From assembly GCF_040581485.1 (NCBI RefSeq), contig NC_090130.1, positions 16,185,656 through 16,249,655 on the forward strand: DNA of 64,000 bases, in the 5' to 3' direction. Position 1 is the first letter of the stretch. Every line of letters begins with the position of its first letter. The notes beneath the pieces are model-generated. The model ran no database searches. It was given only the letters and a program-made list of their open reading frames with translations, and was not told the origin of the DNA. This stretch comes from Linepithema humile (Eukaryota; Arthropoda; Insecta; Hymenoptera; Formicidae). Shown here piece after piece: positions 31,352 to 42,760 of this stretch. A program made the position numbers and the translations under genes.

Positions 31352-31355
<4 letters not shown>
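30598..31355. mobile_element. Mariner-derived MITE with about 150-bp inverted repeats
   Basis: The ends read TACTGGGTGATTCGAAAGG and, reversed, TACCGGGTGATTTGAAAGG, both continuing into GTCAGGTCAACCAACTAGG. The core at 30916-31070 keeps a transposase scrap translating as WPARSPDLTSLDFFLWG in pieces across frames, then MKEMIYSSMIEDRDDLVQRI. TA lies at both borders. It is a deletion derivative of an autonomous element. Confidence 0.85.
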
Positions 31356-31386
<31 letters not shown>

Positions 31387-31490
31387 GTTAATTCATTAAA
31401 CTCTGTGCATCTGAGATTTATTGTTGATTGCTTTTGTCTCTCCGATAGTTGATTGCCTCTGTTGCCAATCTTCGCGCATTTACCATACCA

Positions 31491-32437
31491 AAAGAGAACA
31501 CAAATTAGGCCCAAAAAAAAACGAAATGGAAAACGGCTTCATGGATTTTGATGAAATTTGCAGGGAAGGTAGTTTAGGGTGAAAGAAGAAAAATGACCAT
31601 GGCGATTTGGCTCAGGTGCCATGGTTTTCGAGTAATGGCGCCCGGAACTGGATTCCAATCCATGGCAATGCAAATACAGGGTATCCCTAAAATGTTGACA
31701 AAGCACTCGTGTGCAGATAAAGCGGACTAAACTGAGTCGAAAAGTCTTGTGCCATTTTGCAATTTCCTCGTCGTTAGTCCTCGTCGTTAGTCCTGGATCA
31801 TGCTAAAGGGAAGAAAATACGTTACAAGCAACAAATATTCCTCATAATTTCTCAATTCCTCACATTTAAGATAACATCAAATGAAAACAAAAGAAAATCA
31901 ATATTAGATTTAAACTGAGGACCAAAAAATTATATGTATTGTAACAAAATTAAGTATTCCAATGATTTTTACATTTTGGCCGCCTAAATCTGAATCCGGC
32001 CCATTGTGCGGCGATAGGCTGGACGGATACGCGCTGATTCGATGATTTTTAGTAATTAATAACTTGTTAACTGTTGTAAAAATGGCAAAATGGTACAGGA
32101 TTTTTCGATTCATGTTAGTTTAGTTTGCTCTACCTGCACACGAGCGCTTAAAATTTTAGGGACACCCTGTATATATATATATATATATAAATGTCTCTGT
32201 ATATATATATATATATATATCGAAAAATCCTGTACCATTTTGCCATTTTTAATATATATATATATACACATCGCCATGGATAGGAACCCAGTTCCGGGCG
32301 CTATTACTCAGGAACCATGGCACCTAAGCCAAATCGTCATGGTCATTTTTCTTCTTTCACCCTAGACTCCCTGCCATCAAAATCCGATGAAGTCGTTTTC
32401 CATTTCGTTTTTTTGGTCTAATTTGTGGTCTCCTTTA
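31491..32437. mobile_element. Fold-back element containing a second MITE
   Basis: Outer arms: 31491-31674 and about 32266-32437, reverse complements (AAACGAAATGGAAAACG ... CGTTTTCCATTTCGTTT; CCATGGCGATTTGGCT mirrored as AGCCAAATCGTCATGG). Nested between them is the element at 31675-32172. Confidence 0.7.
31675..32172. mobile_element. MITE with about 100-bp inverted repeats
   Basis: Ends TACAGGGTATCCCTAAAATG and, reversed, TACAGGGTGTCCCTAAAATT. The similarity continues through CTCGTGTGCAG and ACCATTTTGC. TA-rich borders. No coding content. A stray copy of part of its end (CGAAAAATCCTGTACCATTT) lies at 32220. Confidence 0.8.
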
Positions 32438-33282
32438 CAGTTCTATATATAATTAATAGTATGATATACATATACAAGCAATTTTTTATTACCTTTTAAT
32501 AATAAATTTATCCCTACATAAAATTATATCTACATAAAATAAAACATTTTCTTTCAGTGTTAATGCAATTAGATAAAATTGTGTAGAAACATGGAACACA
32601 TTATAAATCATTTTATGAATGAAAAAATTACAAATCCTTTTTCATCAAAATATTGGAAGCATAAAATGTCCGAAAGCAAAATAAAGTAGTGTAAAATTGA
32701 CTTTTTAATCAAAATTAGAAAAGAAATTTCCGATTCTTTCACGTATTTACAATTATTATATAATTTAATGGATATTTTTATACGAATATTTGATAAATAT
32801 TTTATACCAATATACGAACTCTACTCGTTGTTCAAAATGTAAGAGACGCCAGCGCCCCGTATTTTTTATTAAGAATAGATGAACTACGAATAGTTGAACA
32901 AGTTGCTTTTAACTGCACTTTCTTCATATTTTGTTTCTTTCAATATTTCATTTGTTGTTTCTTTCAATAAAATTAATATAAAATTGTTTCTTGAATAAAA
33001 ACAAATAATGAAATATATTTGTTGCGGCATATGAGATAAATCTATTTTCTTATAGATTAAGGCTCCTTAATTTTTTTGCTAAGAAGACCGCATTAAAATT
33101 TTAATAATAAACCGAGGGTTGGAGAAGCATTCTGTATATCGTCAAAGTTACTAAGTACGCCAAAACTATGCACTAGTGAGTAAGAAAAAAAAAGAAAGGA
33201 AAAAAAGAAGAAAAAAAAGACAGGAAAAATTTGCAAAGAATGTATCGCAAATTATAATAAGAAATTATAATTCCCTTACATA
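32438..33282. other. AT-rich, no gene
   Basis: No open frame of note. A purine-rich AAAGAAAG tract lies at 33180-33225. Confidence 0.55.
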
Positions 33283-33856
33283 TACAGAGTATTCATTTAA
33301 AAATTTTTCACCTTATTTATTTTGTGACCGATTAATTTTTGCGAAAAATGCCAAAAGAGGTCAACTTCGTTTTCAAGAGGGACATGTAAGTTAAATTCAA
33401 AAATACTGCTTCATCCTCTTCATAGGAATAGCTATCTCTTCAAAAATCTTAAGTGGCAATAGGGGTCAAGTGGCATATCATTTTAAAAGTTTTGATTTTC
33501 TTTACAACCGTGTTTCTTTTTTAATTTGAATGGATATTTTTTGAAAAATCACACTTTGAAGTTTTAGATATAAAACAAAATTTTTAGATATAAAAATATA
33601 ATGTAGAGTTCAAAGTTTCAGAATCGTCTTTATTAATGTTTAGCAAACAACATTTTAAACATTTGCTATAATAAATAATACTGTAAAGTTAATAATTATA
33701 CTCTATATCAATGGTTCTCAACCTTGTTTACCCCCTTTGCACCCTTTTCATTATATGCCGCAATGTCATTCTCCCCCTACCTCTAGATTTGATTTTTTGA
33801 TCAAAAAAGAACATTTAAAATTCATGTTTATTTCATTTTTGTTAAAATAATTATAA

Positions 33857-35867
33857 TTATAAGTTAATGAGATGCCTGTGATTGCTTTTTTTAATCAATT
33901 TTGTAATACGCGGAGAAGTGTTTAAAAGGATGCAACGCGGGTCATTTTCAACCTCCAATCTATTTCGTTCCTTCCTTTTCATTTGTAGTAAAGTTGAAAA
34001 TCCAGACTCATAAAGATATGTTGACACAAATGGAAGCAATGCACGAATAGCTTTTTTTGCTATTTTTGGATAAGTTCCGCACATCAAGGGCCAAAACTCT
34101 GTTATTGATTTCTCATCGAATATCTCTTGCTCCTGAATCAGTTTTTAGCTCCAGGAATTCATTTTGACAATCATTAAAAACCTTTTCAACTGAAAATTTG
34201 AACGGATTTCTCACTAAATCCAAGTTATCATCATTGACTTTAGGAAATTATCAACTGAATTCAGTCTCCAGTGCTGTCAAATGCTGCAAAATTTCGTTTT
34301 TTAGAAATTTTGGAAGCACTTGTTCTTTACCTTCACAAACAAGATTTGATGATAGTTCTTCAAATATTGCAACATTTTTCATATTGATTTTTCTTTTCCA
34401 GTTTTCCAATTTGCTCATAAAAGCTTTTAAAAAAATCAATGAATTTTATAACATTTGTATTTCTTTCTTGCATTTGAAGATTAAGTTTATTCAGCTGTTC
34501 AAAAATGTCGGCTAAATAAGCGAGGCGCATAATCCATTTTTTATCAGCTAACCAAGAGACAAATTCCATTTCACCACTTCAAAAAATAATTTTAGCTTAT
34601 CTCAAAGCTCAAACACTCGCTCAGTCATATTTTCTCTTGAAAGCCATCAAACATTTGTGTGGAAAAGAAGCAAATGATGATCTGCATCCATATTGATACA
34701 TAATTGCTTGAAAAGTTGTGAATTGATAGCTCCTCCTTTGACAAAATTAATAATTTTAATCATTTAATCCAAAACTTTTCCTAGTGTGCCTGGAAATGTT
34801 TTGAGGTTAGGGCGTGTCAATGTATCATACAGTGAATTCCTTTTATCTGTGGAGAAAGGTTTTTTACACCAGCTTTTGTTTCAAAACAAATCAGCGTTTG
34901 TTTTGAAAACCAGATTTTGTCCCTAACATTGCTGGTGCTTCATCTGTACAGCATCCACAGACATTGTCCCACAAAAATTTTTCCAATTAAAAAAAAATAA
35001 AATTTGTTTTAAAATATCTGAGGCTTTTATACGAGAGTAGTTCGAAAAGTTCTCGGCCTGATACAGAAATGACGTTAGAAGTATCAAATCGCTGCACGTT
35101 TTATCCTCCAGAGGACTACTGTCAAAATTTCAGACAGATGCGTTTATTAGTTTTTTTATTTTGGTCGTGTAAAGCAATCAACTTTTGGTTTAAAGCAATC
35201 AACAAAATAGAAACTCTTCTTTAAATGAACCAGAATGAACATATCTTGCAAACATCAGCAACTGGAAACACGATGACACGTCAGTCTATTCATCAAGCTG
35301 AATTGAAAATAAGCCAAATGCTGCAGACTTTATCTTCTGTAGAATTTGATCTTTGATATTAATGCAGGCCATATCGCTGATCGTCCTTTGAACAGTACTG
35401 TTTGATAGTGGAACTGCTGCAAGATTTTTTTCCAATTCATTTCCCAATACAATTTCTACCATTTTAAGAGTGCACGGTTTGATCAAAGTTTCCCCAATTG
35501 TATGTGGTTTTTTTTGCTTTGCTATCTCAAGTGCAACGATATAGGAAACTTCAGTAACCTTTTGATTCAATGTTAAGAATATGTCTAATGAATCGAGCTT
35601 CATTTTTTTGAGAGAATTTTTATGACGCTCAAAAAAGCTTTTATCTTTGTTCTTGTATTGAGAATAAACATTTTATAAATGTTGCTTCAACTTTGTTGGT
35701 TTCATGGAATTATTTGATAAACTTTTGCCACAAATGATACATTGCGGTCTTTCTCCATTAATTATAGTAGACGTGAATCCATATTGAAGATATGAATTGT
35801 TGTACGTTCTTTTCTTACCGCTCATAACAAACCACAAACTACGTAGAAAATGCACAAACCAAGTAAA
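33857..35867 (-). pseudogene. hAT transposase, BED-finger type (ZBED5-like), broken
   Basis: Minus-strand pieces in order. A BED zinc finger at 35855-35673: MSGKKRTYNNSYLQYGFTS, then CIICGKSLSNNSMKPTKLKQHL in pieces. A region at 35603-35286: IAKQKKPHTIGETLIKPC, then VPLSNSTVQRTISDMA. A middle piece at 34569-34360: DKKWIMRLAYLADIFEQLNK. The C-terminal dimerisation region at 34087-33857: LLPFVSTYLYESGFSTLL. These match hAT transposases of the ZBED5 group in order. Frames are separated by stops and shifts, and the stretch between 35286 and 34600 has no open frame. Non-functional. Confidence 0.85.
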
Positions 35868-36039
35868 TTTTACTTATTAAAAGAACTCACTGTGAGAGAC
35901 AAAAATCACAGTCTAAACTAACAATACTACAGAGAGTAAACAATGAACCAAAAACAGATAAGAAATTGTACTGAAGAAGCCTACTGAAGAGTGCTCACAC
36001 AGAGTAAATGCTCAATACAATTTCTTATTTGTTTTTGGT

Positions 36040-36240
36040 TTATTGTTCATGATTCGTCATGAGCAAAAAGAAAAAACATACAACGATTCATATATTCAAT
36101 ATGGATTCACATCTATTGTAATTAATGGAGAAGAAAAACTCCAATGTATCATTTGCAACAAAAGTTTATCAAATGATTCCATGAAACCAACAAAGTTGAA
36201 GCAACATTTGCAGAATGTTTATCCTGCTCATTTTATATAA
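36040..36240 (+). pseudogene. Inverted duplicate of the hAT BED-finger region
   Basis: Plus-strand frame reads EKTYNDSYIQYGFTSIVING and CIICNKSLSNDSMKPTKLKQ, then HLQNVYPAHF. It is the same BED finger as at 35673-35855 but on the opposite strand, about 190 bases away, and slightly diverged. It shows that the 5' part of the hAT was duplicated head to head. Confidence 0.8.
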
Positions 36241-36333
36241 GCATCCTTCAGTAGGCTATGCAATTTTTTATTTATTTTTGGTTTATTGTTGAGTTCTGTG
36301 CTTAACATAGAACTCAAAAATACAAGCAAAAAC

Positions 36334-36476
36334 CAGAGCTGCCAGATTGAAGACCGGAGCACCGAACGCACACATAATCGAGAATCGTGTACATGGCTGC
36401 GCAGAGCGCTTTGCGCAGCACACGATTCTCGCTTATGTCTGCGTTCGATGCTCCGGTATTCAATCTGGTAGCTCTG
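36334..36476. mobile_element. hAT MITE (palindromic, 143 bp)
   Basis: Begins CAGAGCTGCCAGATTGAA and ends with the reverse complement (TTCAATCTGGTAGCTCTG). It is nearly palindromic throughout. It is flanked by GCAAAAAC and GCACAAAC, an 8-bp duplication with one mismatch. Its termini differ from those of the surrounding hAT, so it is a separate family nested inside it. Confidence 0.8.
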
Positions 36477-36930
36477 GCACAAACATGAATATGTATGAAG
36501 CCTAAAATTGCCGGAAGTCGTCTTAAAAAGTTAGGAACTGCAATTTCTCCCTGAAACCTGCGGAATTCTCCCTTTAAAGGAAATTTTCCCCCGGTTGAGA
36601 ACCTCTGCTCTATATTGTATCTTTGTATCTAAAGATTTTGTTTTATACCTAAAACTTCCAAGTGCAATTTCTCGAGAAATATCCACTCAAAAAAAAAAAC
36701 ACATTTATAAAGAAAATCAAAAGACCTTTAAAATGATGTGCCACTTGACCTCTATTGCTATTTCAGCTTTTTGAAGGGGTAGCTATCTTTACAAAGGGGA
36801 TGAAGCAATACCGTTAAATTTATCGTACCTACACATCCTCTTCGAAAACAAAGTTGATCTCTTTAGGCATTTTTTGCAAAAATTAATGAGTCACAAAATA
36901 AACAACAAGTTTTACAATGAACACCCTGTA

Positions 36931-37555
36931 TATATATATATATATACTATATAACAATAAATACTGAAATTTGTAATAAACATTTCAAAGAATTTTATTT
37001 TATTTATAAATGATATACAGATGATGTTAGAAGTTTCTCAAAGAAAGAACTTGTCCATCTGTACTATCGAGTCTAAAAAGCACTACATAAGTTTTATATG
37101 AATGTTCTATTATAAATATAAATAGTATGAGAAAGTGCAGCTAAAACACATAATGATAAATATCCAATATAAGTATTTGAATCTTTTCGAAGTTGTGATT
37201 TGATTCCACTTGTAGAAATATCACTTTTTATTTTTCTTCTTTGTTTTTTTCTGTTTTCTATTTTTTGTCTTATCCTTACTTTTATCTTTTTTATTTCTTT
37301 TTTAGTTCTTTATTTTTTTATTTAAAAAACTTTTTTTTTTATCATTTTTTTTCCTTCTCTCTTTTTGTTTTCTTATTTTTTTTCTTTTCTTTTTCCTTAT
37401 ATTTTCCTTCTTTCCTTTTTTATTTATAAAGTGGATTTGAGTCTTCTAAGAAACGCTACTTTCGTTTATAATAATAAACTATAATATATAATAATAAAAT
37501 TCAAAACTATTCAGCTAAATTCAAAGTTAATTACGAAAGATTTGATTCCATCTTT
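36931..37555. other. AT-rich, pyrimidine tract; no gene
   Basis: 37210-37430 is almost purely T and C on the plus strand (TTTTTCTTTTC-type). No coding frame beyond low-complexity F/S/L. The region follows the stop codon of the minus-strand EML gene and would include its 3' UTR; an AATAAA on the minus strand overlaps the stop (37560-37555). Confidence 0.55.
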
Positions 37556-37824
37556 TTATTCATCAACCAATTCCCAAAGCATTAAAGCAGCATCAGTGCC
37601 GCCAACGGTAACGATATTCTGGTCATTGTAGAGGAATCTGGCACAGGCTACCAGCGAACTATATACCTTTTCCTCGACATATTCGGCTTTAGCGCTGGTA
37701 CATGGATACCTAAAAAGCCGAAGATATCCTTCGGCGTCACCGCTCACTAACATGTCATGTGCCGCCGATCTGCTAGAAGTAGTGACTACTGTAGTCAGTG
37801 GGTAGTAGCGATTGTTCCATTGTC
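37556..37824 (-). CDS. EML (EMAP-like) WD40 protein, last coding exon
   Basis: The minus-strand exon starts after an acceptor (TTATATTTGCAG, AG at 37826-37825) and ends at TAA (37558-37556). It encodes QWNNRYYPLTTVVTTSSRSA, then MLVSGDAEGYLRLFRYPC, and terminates in VGGTDAALMLWELVDE. The GDxxGxLRLFRYPC and GGxDxxLMLWE motifs are the final WD repeats of echinoderm microtubule-associated protein-like proteins. These bind microtubules through an N-terminal region plus a tandem WD40 propeller. It begins two bases into a codon, matching the single base left by the exon at 52310. This is the only clearly intact host coding sequence in the window. The ortholog (EML1-4 type or EML5/6 type) was not decided. 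Confidence 0.82.
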
Positions 37825-38065
37825 CTGCAAATATAAAATCATAAAAACTTGATACATACAGCGCATTGTAAAAGTTCTGAAACGATTAAATATCTCAAAA
37901 ACAAAATACTATTGAAAAGAATATTTTAGGCAAAAGATTATTGAATTTTTAAAAATGTATTAGATGGTTATTTTTTAGTTTAAGTCATTTTAATTTTTTC
38001 AAGAAAAATTAACACATTTTTATTATACTCTTGTAATGCTCCGGCATTAATATAGGTTAACATAA

Positions 38066-39322
38066 CCTTGTTATATTAAAAAAAAGTTTTCCTCATAAAA
38101 AAACCTTTCCAAAAAATTGTTTTTTTTTAAAAAAGTTTTCCTCATAAAAAACCTTTTCAAAGAACTGTACTTTCAAAAATATATTATATTAAAAAAAAGT
38201 TTTTCTCACAAAAAACCTTTCCAAAAAAAGTTGTATATATCATAAAAAACTTTTCAAAAAGATTGTATTTCCAAAAATATATTATAAAAAAATCTTTTTA
38301 AAAAAATTATATATATTTATTATAAAAAACCTTTCCAAAAAAATTGTACTTTTAAAAAAAGTTGTATATATTAAATAAAAATTTGCTACATATTCTGTCT
38401 ATAAAAGAGGTGATATCAGAAAATGACGCCAAGTTTAAATAAAGAACCTTTCAAAAAAAGTTGCATGTATATCTAATTATTTATTTAAAAATGATATTTA
38501 TGTTTATATCTAGTTAATTCTTTTTAAGTATACTTTTTAAAATAATTGCATTTGTATCTAGTTATTTTTTTTATATCTGTATCTAGTTAAATAAAAAAAT
38601 TTTTCAAATTTAATCAAAATAAAAAAATATTACAAAATTTCGCAAAAAACTTGGCGCTGCTATAAAATAGCCTTCATTGCTCTATAATATTTTAAGATGT
38701 ATAATAATATTTTAAGGCTATTTTATAGCAGCGCCAAGTTTTTTGCGAAATTTTGTAATATTTTTTTATTTTGATTAAATTTGAAAAATTTTTTTATTTA
38801 ACTAGATACAGATATAAAAAAAATAACTAGATACAAATGCAATTATTTTAAAAAGTATACTTAAAAAGAATTAACTAGATATAAACATAAATATCATTTT
38901 TAAATAAATAATTAGATATACATGCAACTTTTTTTGAAAGGTTCTTTATTTAAACTTGGCGTCATTTTCTGATATCACCTCTTTTATAGACAGAATATGT
39001 AGCAAATTTTTATTTAATATATACAACTTTTTTTAAAAGTACAATTTTTTTGGAAAGGTTTTTTATAATAAATATATATAATTTTTTTAAAAAGATTTTT
39101 TTATAATATATTTTTGGAAATACAATCTTTTTGAAAAGTTTTTTATGATATATACAACTTTTTTTGGAAAGGTTTTTTGTGAGAAAAACTTTTTTTTAAT
39201 ATAATATATTTTTGAAAGTACAGTTCTTTGAAAAGGTTTTTTATGAGGAAAACTTTTTTAAAAAAAAACAATTTTTTGGAAAGGTTTTTTTATGAGGAAA
39301 ACTTTTTTTTAATATAACAAGG
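38066..39322. repeat. 1.26-kb near-perfect palindrome
   Basis: Arms of about 610 bases (from CCTTGTTATATT at 38066 to AATATAACAAGG at 39311-39322) separated by a loop of roughly 37 bases near 38695. I see almost no mismatches between arms. Inside each arm a motif of AAAAACCTTTCCAAAAAAA type repeats with ATAT spacers. Right next to it is GGCGTGTACTTGGCGCC, which recurs inverted at 51383-51400. Confidence 0.9.
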
Positions 39323-39845
39323 CGTGTACTTGGCGCCCTTTTTTTACCTTTTTTAAAAAAAAAAGGTTTTTTTGTGAGATATCATTTCTTTTTTTTAGTA
39401 AAAATAATTTTAATAAATATGATTCTTTTTTTTTAGTAAAAATAATGGTAATAATATCCCACCATCACTCCCGTCATATTTTCAATACGACAATCCTCTT
39501 TTTGATTATAGAAATCTTAATTTATACAAACCTAATAATTTTTTTTTATATTTTACAACATGTTTTATAAGAAAATTATTAGTGATCATAAAAAGGGTAT
39601 AAAAAACCATTTGTATTTCTAAGTTATTGCGTTTTTTCATATATAAAAACAGATTACTTTTGATCAAATTTCTGTAAGAATGACAAAAACATCTTTAGCA
39701 CCTCTAGGCCATTGTCTTTTTTTAATTAGCGTATCGTCAGCTTCAATCCAAGTGTTAGACATTTCTTCTCTATAAACATTACATACCTGCCGATTCCACC
39801 AATGTGCACAAAGTACACTTTCTGTCCACTAACTACAGAATACTA

Positions 39846-41730
39846 ACAAGGGAACGTTCACAAGTGTCCCCTCCCCCGATTTGATTTTCCTTGAAATATG
39901 TTGTAAAACATACAATTTGAGGAGACACGTATTTTTTTATAGCGGCCCTAACTCAAATTTAAGGGATCAAACACTCCTTTGAAAAAAAAACGATTTTTTT
40001 CTTTGTGTGTAACTATCGCCAAAACCGTAGGAGATAAAAAAATATTTCAAATAGAAGTTGTATGGCTTGTAATGGACTTTATAACTGTGTAGTTAAATTT
40101 TCAAAAAATGAAATTTTTTTTAATTTACCCCCACCCCTTGTTATTATTTTTTCAAATTTCAAAATTTTTGTAATGACAAAAGTTGTAGCATTTTTTACGC
40201 TGAATTCAACCATATATGATTTTATTATGTTTCGAAATCACATCTTTCAAAAATGAGTCATCAGTATCACATTATATGCGTCGCGCTGCATGACCGTTTA
40301 TACCGCACTTGTGTTGTGCATAGTCGCAAAACAAATATAAAAATGACATGTTATTATATATTTGAGAAAGAAAAGTTAACTAAAATTGTTGCTAAAGCAT
40401 CTCTTTCACATTACACTCTTATAGATAATCGCTGCATTTCGTGCGCAGCGCGTTGTTATATGCAAGTTAGCTATCAGCGCATATTACACTTTGAAGTTTT
40501 GCTTGCAGTGACCACGGGAAAATAATTTATGAAACGAAAACAGTAAATGAATCAATCTATTCAACATATATCTACCCTGACTCTACCTTCTTGGCCCGAC
40601 TTGACTGAGAATGAAATAAAATATAAAATTCTGTACAGTTTACTCTTTTTCAATAATTTTAATATACTGTGATTCTACATGCTATTACATTCCACTAAAT
40701 TACTACGATTTTTTTAAACTATGGTATATAAAATGTATATTATAAGTATAATTATAATATATATAAATAAGCTTATATATATATAAAAGCTTATTTATTG
40801 TATCAATATATTATAATTATACTTATAATATACATTTTATATTTCAAGATTTTATATACCATAGTTTAAAAAAATCGTAATAATTTAATAGAATGTAATA
40901 GTATGTAGAATATATCGCAGTATATTAAAATTATTGAAAAAGAGTATGTACAGAATTTTATTCATTGTCAGTCAAGTCGGGCCAAGAGAGTAGAGTCAGG
41001 GTGGATATATGTTGAATAGATTGATTCATTCACTGTTTTCGTTTCATAAATTATTTTCCCGTGGTCACTGCAAGCAAAACTTCAAAGTGTAATATGCGCT
41101 GATAGCTAACTTGTATATGACAACGCGCTGCATACGAAATGCAGCGATTATCTATAAGAGTGTAATGTGGAAGGGATGCTTTAGCAACAATTTTAGTTAA
41201 CTTTTCTTCCTTAAATATATGATAACATGTCATTTTTATATTTATTTAACGACTATTGCGCAACACAAGTGCGGTATAAACAATGCGTCATGCAGCGCGA
41301 CGCATATAATATGATACTGATGACTTATTTTTGAAAAATGCGATTTCGGAACATAATAAAATCATATATGGTTGAATTTAGCGTAAAAAATGCTACAACT
41401 TTTGTCATTACAAAAATTTTGAAATTCGAAAAAATAATACCAAGGGGTAAGAGTAATTTAAAAAAAATTACATTTTTGAAAATCCAACTACACAGTTATA
41501 AAGCCCATTACAAGCCATACAACTTCTACTTGAAACATTTTTTTATATCTCCTACGGTTTTGGCGATAGTTACACACAAAGAAAAAACTCGTTTTTTTCA
41601 AAAGGGTGTTTCACCCTTTAAATTTGAGTTAGGGCCGCTATAAAAAAATACGTGTCTTCTCAAATTGTATGTTTTACAACATATTTCAAGGAGAATCAAA
41701 TCGGGAGGGGACACTTGTGAACGTTCCCTT
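39846..41730. mobile_element. Fold-back derivative of the long-TIR pogo-like family
   Basis: Two arms of about 900 bases in mirror orientation, meeting near 40770. The ends read ACAAGGGAACGTTCACAAG and, reversed, AAGGGAACGTTCACAAG, each flanked by TA (39844-39845 and 41731-41732). Arm features such as AAGTGTCCCC, TATGTTGTAAA, GACACGTATTTTTTTATA, the GTCGCGCTGCA word and GTTGCTAAAGCATC also occur in the arms of the coding element at 43313-49145. No transposase; it is essentially two copies of one end joined head to head. Confidence 0.82.
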
Positions 41731-42109
41731 TAAGAGTGTTGTCAGCATGTGTGTTGCTACACTTCTGCACTTCAAGACGAGAAAAATTTTTTTTATAAAG
41801 AATACTATTATTTTGATATACACTATCTCTATTCGTCTCCACAACACGTTACATATACATTTTACGACCGATATTAATTATATCAATGTGATTAGTGTCA
41901 TCAAAGCTGCGAGCTGACAGGTCTGAGCGCCGCCATGTTGAAAAAGGACAGACATCTTTTAGAAAAAGAAAGGAAAGAAAAAAGACGCTCTTATGCGGGA
42001 ATTGACATTTCACGGGATGTAGAAAAGGACAACCATGTCGCATTTTGATGCTTCTAGTTGACAAAGGAAAAACTTATATATTAGAGAAGGATGACGAACA
42101 GACGACGAC

Positions 42110-42398
42110 GACCAAGACTTACATAGATTTCGGCATATTTCGACTTTGGCAAACTTTGGCAAACTTTGGCAATTAATATAGTTTTTTAGAAAGCATGTAC
42201 AAAAAAAGTAAAGATACTTTTATTATGTAAATCGCATGTGCTCTATCGATTGAGCCTATTATAAATTCGATCGGTCCACGCATTATTGAGATATGAAAAT
42301 CTCGACTCCTATCAGCTCATGTGCTCGCGTAAAGATACACGGTCGGTCTTGCGCTGCGCGTGAACTTGGCGCGAGACACTACCGTGTCTCTTGATAAA
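42110..42398 (+). repeat. Repeat family with terminal hairpin, copy 1
   Basis: Ends in GCGCGAGACACTACCGTGTC, where GAGACAC / GTGTCTC can pair. The preceding text (CTCGCGTAAAGATACACGGT, then CTTGCGCTGCGCGTGAACTT) is shared almost exactly with copy 2, and in reverse with copy 3. Upstream parts are more diverged. Confidence 0.7.
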
Positions 42399-42479
42399 TA
42401 AATGCAAATGCCAACGTAAGCGTGCGCCGCGCGGCTTCTCAGCGCCATCAGCGCACCTAACGTCAGAAATCGGAACATG

Positions 42480-42760
42480 GACATTTTAGCTGGACATTTT
42501 TATCGTACTATTTTAGACATTTCGACTTTGGACTATTATAACTTTTTTTCTACAGCACCTACAGTAAAAACAAGCATACTTTTCTTATGTAATTTGGGTA
42601 TGCGCTATCGATTGAGCCCAACAACAACTCAATCGGCCCAGCCGTTATTGAGATCCGATAATCTCGGCTCGTCTCAACTTTCGGGCTCGCGTAAAGATAC
42701 ACGGTCGGTCTTGCGCTGCGCGTGAACTTGGCGCGAGACACTACCGTGTCTCTTGATATA
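42480..42760 (+). repeat. Repeat family with terminal hairpin, copy 2
   Basis: Same 3' block as copy 1, 362 bases further on, ending CTACCGTGTCTCTTGATA. The body includes CTATCGATTGAGCC and ATTGAGATC(C)GATAATCTCG. Confidence 0.7.

Larger units (their letters stand above)
33709..36607 (-). mobile_element. hAT transposon (ZBED/Charlie-like), degraded
   Basis: Perfect 8-bp target duplication CTCTATAT at 33701-33708 and 36608-36615, the hAT hallmark. The termini are CAATGGTTCTCAACC and, reversed, CAGAGGTTCTCAACC, a form typical of the Charlie branch of hAT. A decayed transposase lies on the minus strand. The right part contains an inverted second copy of the transposase start and a nested hAT MITE. 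Confidence 0.92.
33283..36930. mobile_element. Fold-back Tc1/mariner-type element, split by a hAT transposon
   Basis: The left end TACAGAGTATTCATT and the reversed right end TACAGGGTGTTCATT are flanked by TA. Arms of several hundred bases (33283-33600 and 36640-36930) mirror each other: TTATTTTGTGAC, GGTCAACTT...GTTTTC, and AAGTGGC...GGGGTCAAGTGGCA. The core is non-coding apart from the inserted hAT. Without that insert it would be about 0.75 kb. Confidence 0.75.

Noticed and set aside
37241..37429. Phe-rich 62-codon frame
   Set aside because: Low-complexity translation of a pyrimidine tract.
40253..41233. Similar 60-90-codon frames containing KIVAKASL on both strands
   Set aside because: They fall in the mirror arms of the fold-back element and have no homology I recognise; the resemblance is due to the inverted repeat.
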